DNA of 64,000 bases from QUBU01 sp014337915 (lineage in GTDB: Bacteria > Pseudomonadota > Gammaproteobacteria > Steroidobacterales > GCA-2729495), in assembly GCA_030263395.1 (NCBI GenBank), contig SZOW01000007.1, positions 1-64,000 on the forward strand, read 5' to 3'. Below the pieces are notes generated by a model that made no database searches, was not told the origin of the DNA, and saw only the letters and a list, made by a program, of their open reading frames with translations. Both the position numbers and the translations under genes were made by a program. Within the stretch, counting starts at the first letter, position 1; each line of letters begins with the position of its first letter. Shown one piece after another: positions 46,510 to 55,478 of this stretch.

Positions 46510-46645
46510 CGCCTTGCCTCCAGCTGTGTCGCGTTCCAGCCTGCGCGGCGCGGTCACGAAAGTCCAGACGGCGGGGTTCGCGGGTCGTTAATCTATTTGT
46601 CAGGTCCGCCCCGGGACAATGGCCGGGCGCAACACGGGTCTGCCG

Positions 46646-47302
46646 ATGTACCTGCTGCTGGTGGAAGACGACCTGAACCTCGGAAAGGCGCTGCACAAGC
46701 TCCTCCGCGAGCACTTCAGGGTGGACTGGGTGCGCACGCTCGCCGCAGCGCAGGAGCGGTTTGCCGCCGCCGGCTACGATGTGCTGCTGCTCGACCTCGG
46801 CCTGCCGGATGGCGACGGGGTGCGGTGGCTCGAAGCGCTGCGCGCCGCGGGTTGCCAGACGCCGGTGCTGATCGTCTCGGCCCGCGACGAGCTGGACGAC
46901 CGCGTGAAGGGCCTCGACCGCGGCGCGGATGATTACCTGGTCAAGCCGTTCGAGCCCGAGGAACTGCTGGCGCGCATCCGCGTGCTGTTGCGTCGCAAGG
47001 CGGGCTCGGCCCAGCCACGCCTCGAGGCCGGGCCGCTCAGCTACGCGCCAGATTCACAGCAGTTCTATCTCGACGGCGCCCCGCTCGGCGTTTCCCCGCA
47101 GGAGCGCGCCCTCCTCGCCGTGCTGATCCAGGCCGGCGGCAGGCCAGTCAGCCGCGAGCGGTTGCTGCAGCAACTCTACGGCCTGGGTGACGGCGTGGAC
47201 TCCAACACGCTGGAGGTGCGTATCCACGGCCTGCGCCGGCGGCTCGGCAGGGAGCGGATCGAAACCGTGCGCGGCCTCGGCTACCGGCTGGTGGCCTCGT
47301 GA
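46646..47302 (+). CDS. OmpR/PhoB-family response regulator (QseB-like)
   Basis: 218 residues. The receiver has the acidic pair VEDD, phospho-acceptor Asp50 in LLLDLGLPDGDG and Lys in DDYLVKPFEP. The winged-helix DNA-binding domain ends ETVRGLGYRLVAS. Start placed at MYLLLVEDD to fit the family; an ATG 9 codons upstream is weaker. It is coupled to the kinase by a 4-base GTGA overlap. Confidence 0.93.
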   Translation: MYLLLVEDDLNLGKALHKLLREHFRVDWVRTLAAAQERFAAAGYDVLLLDLGLPDGDGVRWLEALRAAGCQTPVLIVSARDELDDRVKGLDRGADDYLVKPFEPEELLARIRVLLRRKAGSAQPRLEAGPLSYAPDSQQFYLDGAPLGVSPQERALLAVLIQAGGRPVSRERLLQQLYGLGDGVDSNTLEVRIHGLRRRLGRERIETVRGLGYRLVAS

Positions 47303-48603
47303 AACTGCGGCTGACCTGGGTGGCGGCGTTGCTGGCCGCGACCATGGTCATCACAGCCGTGACCGGCGTGGTGGCCACTTACCGCGAGGCGAGCGACGAG
47401 CTGCGCGACGTGCTCGACGATGACCTCGAAAGCCAGTGCCGCCTGCTGGCACGCCTGCTCGCCGCCGGGCAGGTCCGCCTGCCGGCCGCGGATCTGGCAG
47501 TGCTGCTCCGGGCTACTTTCCGGCCGGACGATGAGGACACGCTCTGGGTCAATGTCTACGACACCGCCGACGGCCGCTTCGCCAGCAACCTGCCGCATGC
47601 GCTGCCGCTGGCAGATGCGCAGGCCCGTCAGCTGCGCCTGCAGCTCGATGGTCATGACTGGGAGGGCTACCAGCATCGCGAAGGCCAGCTGGTGGTGCAG
47701 CTGCTGCGCCGGGCGGACCGCTTTGGCGACATCGGCAAAGAGATCATCGAGGACATCACGCTGCCGGTGCTGGCCGGCAGCGCCGTGAACCTGGCGCTGC
47801 TCGCGGTGCTGATCGGCCTCAGCCTCTGGCCGCTCTCCCGGCTGGTGCGCGAGATCGGCAGCCGCAATGCCGACTCCCTCGCGCCGCTGCTGCAGCCGAC
47901 CATAGCCGCGGAGATCGCCGTGCTGCGCGACACGCTCAATCGCATGATGGCGAGCGTCGACTCGGTGCTGAAGCGCGAGCGCCAGTTCGCAAGCGACGTG
48001 GCGCACGAGCTGCGCACGCCCCTGACGACCCTGAAGCTCGAACTCGCCACGGCCGACCCGGACCGGCAGGCGCTGAAGGCCGAAGTCGACCGGCTCGCGC
48101 GGCTGGTCGAGCAGCTGCTGATCCTCGCCCGGCTCGAGCAGGGACGCTGGCACGAGGCTTTCACGGCCATCGACCTGCAGGCGCTGTATGCGCGCGAACT
48201 GGAGCGTTACGGCGACCGGCTGCAGCGTGCGGGGATGCGGCTGGCCAGTGAGCTGGACCCGGCAACGGTCAGCGGCGAAGCTACCCTGCTGCAGGCGCTG
48301 CTGCAGAACCTGCTCAACAACGTGCTCCAGCACTGTCCGCCGGGCACGGCGCTGCGGGTCAGCCTGCGCCAGCAAGCGGGCCGCGCCGTGCTGGAAGTCA
48401 GCGACAGCGGCCCGGGGCTCCCCGAAGCGCAGCGCCGGCAGATGGGCCAGGGCTTCACCCGCTTCGACAGCCGCAGTGGCGGCCTCGGCATCGGGCTCGC
48501 CATCTGCCAGCGGATCGCCGCGGTCCACGGCGCCAGCCTGGAGTTTCTGGCCAATGACGCCGGCCAGCCCGGACTGAAGGTCCGGCTCGCCTTCGCCTCG
48601 TAA
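47299..48603 (+). CDS. sensor histidine kinase (QseC-like)
   Basis: 434 residues from a GTG start overlapping the regulator stop. TM1 about 8-27, a periplasmic sensor part of about 130 residues, TM2 about 157-178, then the H box FASDVAHELRTP with His236, N box LLQNLLNNVLQH, and G boxes DSGPGLP and GGLGIGLAICQRI. It phosphorylates the adjacent regulator. The signal is unknown; the arrangement with a YgiW-like protein resembles ygiW-qseBC. Confidence 0.92.
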   Translation: MKLRLTWVAALLAATMVITAVTGVVATYREASDELRDVLDDDLESQCRLLARLLAAGQVRLPAADLAVLLRATFRPDDEDTLWVNVYDTADGRFASNLPHALPLADAQARQLRLQLDGHDWEGYQHREGQLVVQLLRRADRFGDIGKEIIEDITLPVLAGSAVNLALLAVLIGLSLWPLSRLVREIGSRNADSLAPLLQPTIAAEIAVLRDTLNRMMASVDSVLKRERQFASDVAHELRTPLTTLKLELATADPDRQALKAEVDRLARLVEQLLILARLEQGRWHEAFTAIDLQALYARELERYGDRLQRAGMRLASELDPATVSGEATLLQALLQNLLNNVLQHCPPGTALRVSLRQQAGRAVLEVSDSGPGLPEAQRRQMGQGFTRFDSRSGGLGIGLAICQRIAAVHGASLEFLANDAGQPGLKVRLAFAS

Positions 48604-48666
48604 GGTATCTGTAATGCGCGCCGCGCCAGACTGCAGTCGTACTGTCAGCAACCAAGGAGACTGCAG

Positions 48667-49026
48667 ATGAAACAGATCCTGGCCGCAACGGCTCTCACCC
48701 TCTTCACCCTTGCTGCCCAGGCCGCGGAACCGGCCGGCGGGTTCAAGGGCCCCGATTCACTGCGACTCGTCACCGCTGCCGAGGCGAGCACGCTCGCTGA
48801 CGACAGCGCGGTGAAGTTGCAAGGTCACATCATCAGGTCGCTGGGCGACGAGAAATACGAGTTCCGGGACGAAAGCGGTACCATCACCGTGGAGATCGAC
48901 AAGGAAGACTGGAACGGCGTGGAAGCGACACCTGACACCAGGATCGAAATCCAGGGCGAGATCGACAAGGACTGGTACCGCCCCGGCGTGGAAGTGGATG
49001 TCGACAGCGTCCGGCTGCTGCAATGA
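48667..49026 (+). CDS. YgiW-like periplasmic OB-fold (BOF) protein
   Basis: 119 residues: signal peptide 1-19 (ends AQA) and a BOF/NirD-type OB-fold domain (VKLQGHIIRSLGDEKYEFRD, ITVEIDKEDWNG, IEIQGEIDKDW). YgiW-type proteins are periplasmic, induced by stress or cationic compounds, and genetically linked to QseBC. AAGGAGA precedes ATG. Its stop overlaps the cytochrome b561 start by 4 bases. Confidence 0.87.
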   Translation: MKQILAATALTLFTLAAQAAEPAGGFKGPDSLRLVTAAEASTLADDSAVKLQGHIIRSLGDEKYEFRDESGTITVEIDKEDWNGVEATPDTRIEIQGEIDKDWYRPGVEVDVDSVRLLQ

Positions 49027-49769
49027 GCACTACGGATACGGCGATCGGGCTGCGGCTGTACCGGGTCTGGGACCCGGTACAGCGCCTGTTCCACTGGCTC
49101 AACGTCGGCTGCCTGCTGGGGCTGGTGGCGATCGGCACTGCCATCCTCTGGGACAAGGAGCTCGGCGTCGCGGCGGAGGGCAAGATCCTGCTGAAGACCG
49201 TGCATGTCTGGATCGGGTACCTGTTCGCGGCCAACCTGGCGCTGCGCCTCGCCTGGGCCTTCGTCGGCAGTCCCTTCGGCCGCTGGCGGGCCCTGCTGCC
49301 GTTCGGCCGCGGCTACCTCGACTCGCTGCGCAGCTACCTGGCCGGCAGCCGCGCCGGCGATGCACCACGCTACCTCGGCCACAACCCGCTCGGCCGCCTC
49401 ATGGTCACGGCGCTGCTGCTGCTCATGACCGTCCAGGCCCTGAGCGGGCTGGTGCTCGCCGGCACCGACATCTACTACCCGCCTTTCGGCGCCTGGATCG
49501 CCGGCTGGGTGGCGGCCGCGGGCGTGGATCCCTCGACCCTGGTGCCCGGCGACAAAACGCTGGTGGATGCCGGCGCCTGGGCCGAGATGCGCGCGCTGCG
49601 CAAGCCCTTCATCCAGATCCACGAGGCCGTGTTCTACATCCTGCTCGGTGGCGCCCTGCTGCACATCGGCGCCGTGGTCCGCGCCGAGCTGCGCGAAGGC
49701 GGCTCGCTGGTCTCGGCCATGCTCAACGGCCGGAAGACCCTCGACCGGCCGCCGGTGGATCAGCCGTAG
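49023..49769 (+). CDS. cytochrome b561-family membrane protein
   Basis: 248 residues, about five transmembrane segments. Candidate heme-ligand histidines are in RLFHWLNV, KTVHVWIGY, FIQIHEAVFY and LLHIGAVV. This is the Ni/Fe-hydrogenase b-subunit/cytochrome b561 fold, which moves electrons between quinone and a periplasmic partner. Coupled by ATGA to the YgiW-like gene. Confidence 0.88.
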   Translation: MSTTDTAIGLRLYRVWDPVQRLFHWLNVGCLLGLVAIGTAILWDKELGVAAEGKILLKTVHVWIGYLFAANLALRLAWAFVGSPFGRWRALLPFGRGYLDSLRSYLAGSRAGDAPRYLGHNPLGRLMVTALLLLMTVQALSGLVLAGTDIYYPPFGAWIAGWVAAAGVDPSTLVPGDKTLVDAGAWAEMRALRKPFIQIHEAVFYILLGGALLHIGAVVRAELREGGSLVSAMLNGRKTLDRPPVDQP

Positions 49770-49797
49770 CCGCAGAGGCTGGGCTGCACGATCGGCT

Positions 49798-50034
49798 TCA
49801 GGCGCCGGCCGGCGCGAAGATGCCCGCGGCGATGGCCACAATGCCCAGCACCAGGCGCACCACCACCAGGAAGCGGAAGTAGCCCGGCATTTCCCCGCGC
49901 CGCACCACCGATCGCGGGCCTTCCTTGCGCCCCTCGCGGCCAACCGTCTCGCCGCTGGCCAGGGAACGCAGCGCCTCGAACAGCAGCCAGATGCCGACCA
50001 GGACGAGTGCCGAACGCAGGATGATTGCTGTCAT
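49798..50034 (-). CDS. small two-helix membrane protein, unknown
   Basis: 78 residues with hydrophobic segments near 3-22 and 50-74 and a charged loop between (ETVGREGRKEGPRSVVRRGE). It starts 5 bases after the acyl-CoA dehydrogenase stop and is likely co-transcribed. The family is not recognised. Confidence 0.6.
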   Translation of the reverse strand: MTAIILRSALVLVGIWLLFEALRSLASGETVGREGRKEGPRSVVRRGEMPGYFRFLVVVRLVLGIVAIAAGIFAPAGA

Positions 50035-50039
50035 GGGCC

Positions 50040-52271
50040 TCAACTCCGGGTGCGCGGCAGCCCGAGGCCGGCTTCCGCGATGATGCTGCGCTGGATCTCG
50101 CTGGTGCCCGCGAAGATGGTGCTGGAGATGCTGCGCCGGGCCGACCACTCGATGAGCCCGGCACCGGTGTAGCCGCGCAGGAGCGTGTCCGGCGCCGCCA
50201 GGCGCAGCAGCTGCTGGCTGCAGTTCATCCAGGACTCGCTGCCCATGAGCTTGACCATCGGGCCCTCGTGCTTGCGCGCCTGGCCATGCTCGAAGGCCCA
50301 GAGGCTGCGCCGCGAGAGCACATCGGTGACCTGCATGCGTGCGGCGGTTGCGGCCAGTGCCAGCCGCAGCCGCGGGTCGTCGATCGGCCGGCCCTCCGCG
50401 CCCGGCTCGCGCGCCCATTCGAGCGCCGCCCTGCCAAGCTCACGCAACCAGTTGACATAGAGGTCGCCGCCGGACTGCTCGATCGCCAGCGCCGCGGCCA
50501 GCACCTTCACGCCGCCGTTCACCTCGCCGATGCGGTAGCGGTCCGGCACCTCGAGGTCGTTGTAGAAGGTCACGTTGGTGCGCTCGTCGCCGATGGTGCG
50601 GATCTCGGTCACCGAGTAGCCGGCCTGGCGCACGGGGGCCAGGAACAGGGTGATGCCGCGGTGCTTGTCCGGCGCGGTGCGCGTCACCATCAGGTTGTAG
50701 TCCGAGCGGTGGCCCGAGGAGGTGAACATCTTCTGGCCATTGATGAGCCAGCCGTCGCCCTTGCGGGTGGCGGCGGTGCGGGCCGCGAAGATGTCCGAGC
50801 CGCTGGTCGGCTCGGTGTAGCCCATGGCCAGGTAGACCTCCCCGGCGGCGATCTTCGGCAGCAGCTCCTGCTTCATCCAGTCGCTGCCGGCGTGGTGGAT
50901 CACCTTCCAGAGCATGTCGGTGATCCCCGGCATGAGCATGTGCCAGCCGGCCTCGGCGAGGGTTTCGCGGATCGCCGCTGCGGCGCGCGGCGACCGGCCG
51001 GGGCCGCCGTACTCCCGCGGCAGCTCCGGGTACAGCAGGCCCGCGGCGGCGAGCGCCTGCTGCAGCCCGGGGTCGAAGCCGTCCAGCGAATCACGCATGA
51101 AGCGCCGGCGCGCCTCGCTGCCATGCCGGCGCAGGAAGGCACGGGCCTCCTCGCGCGCGGCATCGGCCTCGGCGCCCCAGTCGAAATCGATCGCCACCTC
51201 GCCCGCGTCCGGCAGCGCCACGACGGGCACCTCCCGCCCCGTCGCCGGGCCATACAGCAGGTCCGCCGCGAGCAGCAGCTGCTTCTCCGGGTCGCCGCCG
51301 ACCAGCAGCTGGGCGCCGGCGCGCCGGTAACAGAGCTGCGCGTCGTATTCCAGCGCCGTGCCGTAGCCGCCGAAGATGCGCAGCGCGCCGAGCGTCGCCT
51401 CGTGGGCGTTCACCGCCGCCCACCACCAGAGCATCGCCAGCAGCGCCGCAGCCTCTGGCTCGCGGCGCGCGATGGCATCCACCGTGCGCCAGGCCAGCAG
51501 CCGCGCGCCATCGACGCGGGTGAAGGCCTCCGCCAGCACATGCGAGACCGCCTGGTACTCGCCAATGCGCCGGCCGAAGGCCTCGCGCTCGCAGGCGTAC
51601 TCCGCCGCGCTGTCGATCGCGCGGCGCGCGATGAGCGCGAGCTGTGCCGCGCCGAGCAGCCGCCATTCGGCGAGCGCCGCGGCGAAGGCTTCGCGGGTAC
51701 CCGCGAGGTCCACCCGGGAATCGCTTGCATCGAGATCCAGAAGCTGCGCCGCGATCGCGCCATGCTGTGTCTGGCCGGCGCCATCCGCCGGCATCGGCAG
51801 CCGCGCCACGCCGCGACGGATCGACAGCGCATCGCCCTGCAGGCAGAGCACCGCATCGGCCACCGCGCCCGCCGGCACCAGCTGCCGCGGCCGGGTGCCG
51901 GCATTGTGCAGGGCCAGTGTGGCGATGGCCCGCCCCGCGAGGCAGTCCTCGAGCAATGCGGCAGCCTCGCTGCCACCGGCCAGTGCCAGCAGGCGGTTGG
52001 CCACCACCGCCTCGACCAGCGGCACCGGAGCGAGCGCGCGCCCAGCCTGCTCGGCCGCCAGCAGCGCGTGCATCAGGCTCATGCCGCTGCCGCCCTGGTC
52101 CTCGGGAACCCGCAGCGCCGGAATACCCAGGTCCACGAGGATGTCCCAGAGTTCGCGATCGAAGCCGACCGGTTCGGCGGCACGGATGCGCGCGCCGCTG
52201 CTGTGCTCCTGGAACACGCGCTCGAGGCTGGATTCGAGCAGCAGCTGCTCGGCGGACAGTTGCAGGTTCAT
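50040..52271 (-). CDS. fused double acyl-CoA dehydrogenase
   Basis: 743 residues made of two acyl-CoA dehydrogenase halves. The first (1 to about 360) keeps the fold (VPEDQGGSGMSLM, GEYQAVSHVLAEAF) but looks divergent. The second (about 375-743) has the signature GYTEPTSGSDIFAART, INGQKMFTSSG, and AGTSEIQRSIIAEAGLGLP at the C-terminus. Such fusions oxidise unusual or branched acyl-CoAs, for example steroid side chains or aromatic degradation products. The upstream gene encodes an acyl-CoA synthetase, giving activation then oxidation. Confidence 0.88.
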   Translation of the reverse strand: MNLQLSAEQLLLESSLERVFQEHSSGARIRAAEPVGFDRELWDILVDLGIPALRVPEDQGGSGMSLMHALLAAEQAGRALAPVPLVEAVVANRLLALAGGSEAAALLEDCLAGRAIATLALHNAGTRPRQLVPAGAVADAVLCLQGDALSIRRGVARLPMPADGAGQTQHGAIAAQLLDLDASDSRVDLAGTREAFAAALAEWRLLGAAQLALIARRAIDSAAEYACEREAFGRRIGEYQAVSHVLAEAFTRVDGARLLAWRTVDAIARREPEAAALLAMLWWWAAVNAHEATLGALRIFGGYGTALEYDAQLCYRRAGAQLLVGGDPEKQLLLAADLLYGPATGREVPVVALPDAGEVAIDFDWGAEADAAREEARAFLRRHGSEARRRFMRDSLDGFDPGLQQALAAAGLLYPELPREYGGPGRSPRAAAAIRETLAEAGWHMLMPGITDMLWKVIHHAGSDWMKQELLPKIAAGEVYLAMGYTEPTSGSDIFAARTAATRKGDGWLINGQKMFTSSGHRSDYNLMVTRTAPDKHRGITLFLAPVRQAGYSVTEIRTIGDERTNVTFYNDLEVPDRYRIGEVNGGVKVLAAALAIEQSGGDLYVNWLRELGRAALEWAREPGAEGRPIDDPRLRLALAATAARMQVTDVLSRRSLWAFEHGQARKHEGPMVKLMGSESWMNCSQQLLRLAAPDTLLRGYTGAGLIEWSARRSISSTIFAGTSEIQRSIIAEAGLGLPRTRS

Positions 52272-52286
52272 GCCGCCCTTCCCGCC

Positions 52287-53840
52287 TCAGACGATGCGTG
52301 AGCCGGCATTGCCCCAGTAGCGGTCCCTTAGGATGCGCTTGTAGAGCTTGCCGGTGGGCAGACGCGGCAGCTCGTCGACGAAGTCGATGCTGCGCGGACA
52401 CTTGTAATGCGCCAGGTGCTCGCGGGCATAGCCGATGAGCTCGGCCGCCAGCGCATCGCCCGGCGTGGCGCCCGGCGCCGCCTGCACCACCGCCTTCACC
52501 GCCTCGCCCATCTCGGGATCCGGCACGCCGAACACGGCCACGTCGGCGACGGCGGGATGCAGGACCAGCCGGTCCTCGATCTCCTGCGGATAGATATTGA
52601 CCCCGCCGGAAATGATCATGAAGGTGGCGCGGTCGGTGAGGTAGAGGAAGCCGTCCGCATCCACGTGGCCGACGTCGCCGAGCGCGCTCCAGTTGCCATG
52701 CTGCGGATGGCGCGCCGAGCGGGTCTTGTCGGCGTCCTTGTGGTACTCGAACGGATTGCCGGACTGCTCGAAGTAGACCAGCCCGGACTCGCCCGGCGGC
52801 AGCTCGCGCCCCTCTTCGTCGCAGACGTGCAGGATGCCCATCACGGCCTTGCCGACCGTGCCGGGATGCGCCAGCCACTCCCGGGAGTCGCAGTGGGTGA
52901 GCCCATGCAGTTCGCTGCCCGAGTAGTACTCGTAGAGGATGGGCCCCCACCATTCGATCATCTGCTGCTTGACGACCACCGGGCAGGGCGCGGCGCCATG
53001 CACGGCGACCCGGTGCGAGGACAGGTCGAAGCCGCTGCGCTCCGCCAGCGGGCGCTTGAGCAGGCGCACGAACATCGTCGGCACCCACTGGCTGTGGGTG
53101 ATGCGGAACCTCTCGATGGCGCGCAGCGCCTCGATCTCCTCGAAGCGCGGCATCACGACCACCGTGCCGCCCTGCACCGTGGCCGCCACGCCGAAGCCCG
53201 TCGGCGCCGAGTGGTACAGCGGTGCGGTGGAGAGGAACACGGTGTCCTCGTCGAAGCCCCAGAGCGTGCGCTGTGGCCCCGCGAGCTGGGCCGCACCCTC
53301 GCTGATGGGCAGCCCCGACAGCGGGCGCAGGATGCCCTTCGGCCGCCCGGTGGTGCCCGAGCTGTAGAGCATGAAGCGGCCCTCCGGCTCCGCCGCCAGC
53401 GGCTGCGCCGGCTGGGCCGCCAGCTGCGCCTCGTAGTCCTCGTAGCCCTCGATCGCCCCGTTGATCGCCAGCCAGGTATGGCAACGCGGCGCCAGGCGCG
53501 GCAGCTCACGCGCCACGCCGGCCAGCGTGCCCGACGCCACCAGCAGCTGCGCCTCGCAGTCATTGAGTATGTAGGCCGCCTCCTCCGCCGTGAGGTAGCG
53601 GTTGATCGGCGTGACATAGAGCCCCGAGCGCAGCGCCGCCCAGATCCCCTCGAAAAAGCGCAGGTCATTCTCCATGAACAGCGCCACATGCCCGCCCGGC
53701 CGCAGGCCCCGCTGCCACATCAGCTGCGCCAGGCGATTCGAGCGCGCATCGAACTCGCCATAACTCACCGTCGCGCCGCTCGCCGCATCGATGAACGCCG
53801 CCTTCTGCGGAAACTTGCGGGCCCAGATGCCTGGATACAT
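52287..53840 (-). CDS. AMP-forming acyl-CoA synthetase
   Basis: 517 residues. The adenylation P-loop is FMLYSSGTTGRPKGIL. A4/A5 region GSELHGLT, A8 YLTDRATFMIISGGVNIYPQEI and the catalytic Lys in LPTGKLYKRIL are all present. It activates a carboxylic acid to acyl-CoA in the cytoplasm; the acid is unknown. It is first of an operon with the double dehydrogenase 15 bases downstream. A G-quadruplex motif lies about 85 bases before its start. Confidence 0.9.
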   Translation of the reverse strand: MYPGIWARKFPQKAAFIDAASGATVSYGEFDARSNRLAQLMWQRGLRPGGHVALFMENDLRFFEGIWAALRSGLYVTPINRYLTAEEAAYILNDCEAQLLVASGTLAGVARELPRLAPRCHTWLAINGAIEGYEDYEAQLAAQPAQPLAAEPEGRFMLYSSGTTGRPKGILRPLSGLPISEGAAQLAGPQRTLWGFDEDTVFLSTAPLYHSAPTGFGVAATVQGGTVVVMPRFEEIEALRAIERFRITHSQWVPTMFVRLLKRPLAERSGFDLSSHRVAVHGAAPCPVVVKQQMIEWWGPILYEYYSGSELHGLTHCDSREWLAHPGTVGKAVMGILHVCDEEGRELPPGESGLVYFEQSGNPFEYHKDADKTRSARHPQHGNWSALGDVGHVDADGFLYLTDRATFMIISGGVNIYPQEIEDRLVLHPAVADVAVFGVPDPEMGEAVKAVVQAAPGATPGDALAAELIGYAREHLAHYKCPRSIDFVDELPRLPTGKLYKRILRDRYWGNAGSRIV

Positions 53841-54473
53841 CGCCGATCCTCCTGTCGGGTGCCGGGCTTACGGTTACGGAAACCTTATATTCGCCCGGCA
53901 AGCCATCATCTTCACCGGGCGCGGGGGTTGCAAGGGTTGTGGGGTGAGTGGGGGGGGGTGTGAGGATCCGCGGGGCGTGGAGGGCCGCAGTCCGATTGAC
54001 GGGCTCGCTTGCAATCGGTGGAGGATGAAACAAGAATCGGTTGGGCCTTGCCCGGCCGGGGAGCTGGCGGGCCGCGATTATGGGGACCGTGAACCGGTGA
54101 AATCGATGCAGGCCAATCTACACGGTGCAGAAGGCCGGGTAATGGCTGGTGGCCGCTTCGCGGAGCGCATCGATGCACCTGGCCAGCGTCTCGGCGTTGC
54201 CTATCTCACCGGACATTTCGGCCACCTATCACTCGACGGTGGCAAGCGAATCAGACAATTGCTGCTGACTCCAGCGTCATATCCGGCGCGATCGACGTGT
54301 TTCAGCTGGCCGTTTAGGCCTTCTACATATAGTTGGGCGCCCCGAATGTGGCACGTTCGCTGTCGTACCGTAAGGAGATCGCACGCGCTAGGAATGGTGC
54401 TTGCCGGCCACGTGGGTGGAATGGCGATGAACCTCGCCATCCGGGTCGTGACGCAAATTCCGGGGAGGCAATC
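53841..54473. other. 633-base gap with G-rich tract and no clear gene
   Basis: The right-hand side of the acyl-CoA synthetase promoter area. It contains the G-quadruplex motif and a 32-codon minus-strand frame (54118-54216, MSGEIGNAETLARCIDALRE) that reads like the end of a protein but has a stop just before it. It may be a gene remnant. Composition becomes less G+C-rich and the sequence is irregular. Confidence 0.6.
53923..53958 (+). other. G-quadruplex motif
   Basis: Four G-runs (5, 3, 4 and 9 G) with loops of 6, 4 and 5 bases on the plus strand meet the G3+N1-7 rule. It lies 83 bases upstream of the minus-strand acyl-CoA synthetase start, so the G-rich strand is the template there. Confidence 0.6.
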
Positions 54474-54548
54474 ATGATCTTGACCGACGCGTCAACTCCG
54501 ATCGGCCAGCCGGAAGGGATCCAGGCCGACTCGCGAGTCCGGCGATGA
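54474..54548 (+). CDS. 24-codon upstream frame, possible leader peptide
   Basis: ATG preceded by GGGGAGGC, encoding MILTDASTPIGQPEGIQADS plus VRR before the stop. Its TGA overlaps the ATG of the next gene (ATGA at 54545), which would couple them. It may equally be the relic of a longer gene start. Confidence 0.35.
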   Translation: MILTDASTPIGQPEGIQADSRVRR

Positions 54549-55312
54549 GTACGGAAGTTCGATCGACTTGCGCCGAACGCTGGCGAGAGCGAGTGGCCCG
54601 TGGTCGCGAGGGATATGCCACGGTCCTCACCTGGGATCTCTGGGACGGGTGGGAGAAGGAAGTGGAGCCCGACGATCGCGCGTTTGGCCAGTTCTGCTTC
54701 GGCCTGGAGACCCTTTGCGGGGGCGAGGAGGCCATGGCCCGCGCCTACTTCGCGCGTGCGCTGGAGGTCTGCGAGCGCGGAGAGAGGGAGAAGCCGTGGT
54801 CGGAGTCGCCCCACTACGGCTTTCCGCTCAATCGTGCGAGACTGCGGCGCGTGCGGGCGCACTGCCTGGGGCTCCTCACGGGTCCGCCGGCGACCGAAGC
54901 GCTGAAAGCAGATCTTCGGGCCGCGTCCGTAGACTATCAGACCTGGTGCGCCGGCCTGACGGCGAGTGAATGGGATCCCCAGGGGCAGGCGTACTACCTC
55001 GCGGCCGTACGGCTGGCCCAGCTGGTGAACGAAACCGAGCGCGCGAGGGAGCTGCTGAAATCCCGGCGCAGCCTCAGGTACCACACCGAGGAACGTGCGC
55101 TCTTGGTCGCGATGGCTTCGGGTGCGACGGATTCCTCGTTCCATGTGCAATATGCGTCATTCTTCGACAGGATACGGGAGCCCATGTACAAGCCCCCGTT
55201 CTTCTTTGAACTGCACTTGGTGCGCCTCGAGCTTGCGCTGCTGTACGACTCGTTCTGCGGCGACGGCCCGGCGCTCGACTGGCGGTCCGCAGCCCTCAAG
55301 ACCGCGGCATAG
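54545..55312 (+). CDS. hypothetical protein, 255 residues
   Basis: A soluble, mostly helical protein. It is rich in Arg, Glu and Trp (GYATVLTWDLWDGWEKEV) with TPR-like helix pairs (MARAYFARALEVCERGER; QAYYLAAVRLAQLVNETERA). No known motif recognised. No ribosome-binding site close to ATG except via the coupled upstream frame. Codon use still looks G+C-rich. It sits at the left edge of the cassette array; no attC was recognised after it, so whether it is a cassette is open. Confidence 0.6.
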   Translation: MSTEVRSTCAERWRERVARGREGYATVLTWDLWDGWEKEVEPDDRAFGQFCFGLETLCGGEEAMARAYFARALEVCERGEREKPWSESPHYGFPLNRARLRRVRAHCLGLLTGPPATEALKADLRAASVDYQTWCAGLTASEWDPQGQAYYLAAVRLAQLVNETERARELLKSRRSLRYHTEERALLVAMASGATDSSFHVQYASFFDRIREPMYKPPFFFELHLVRLELALLYDSFCGDGPALDWRSAALKTAA

Positions 55313-55478
55313 CTAACGAGAACCGGTGATTCGATCATGGAACATTCACGCGGTCGCCTTCGCGATGAACTTCTTCCTCGGCCAGGACAACATGGCCATT
55401 CACGAAATCAGGGATTCTCGCGGATGGAATTCCCGAGCCGCGCGTCGAGATCGTGAGTACACGGAAGCTGGAGGCCCC

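Noticed and set aside
54332..54338. GTTGGGC as an attC right core before the 255-residue gene
   Set aside because: It fits GTTRRRY, but no paired left arm or hairpin is visible upstream.
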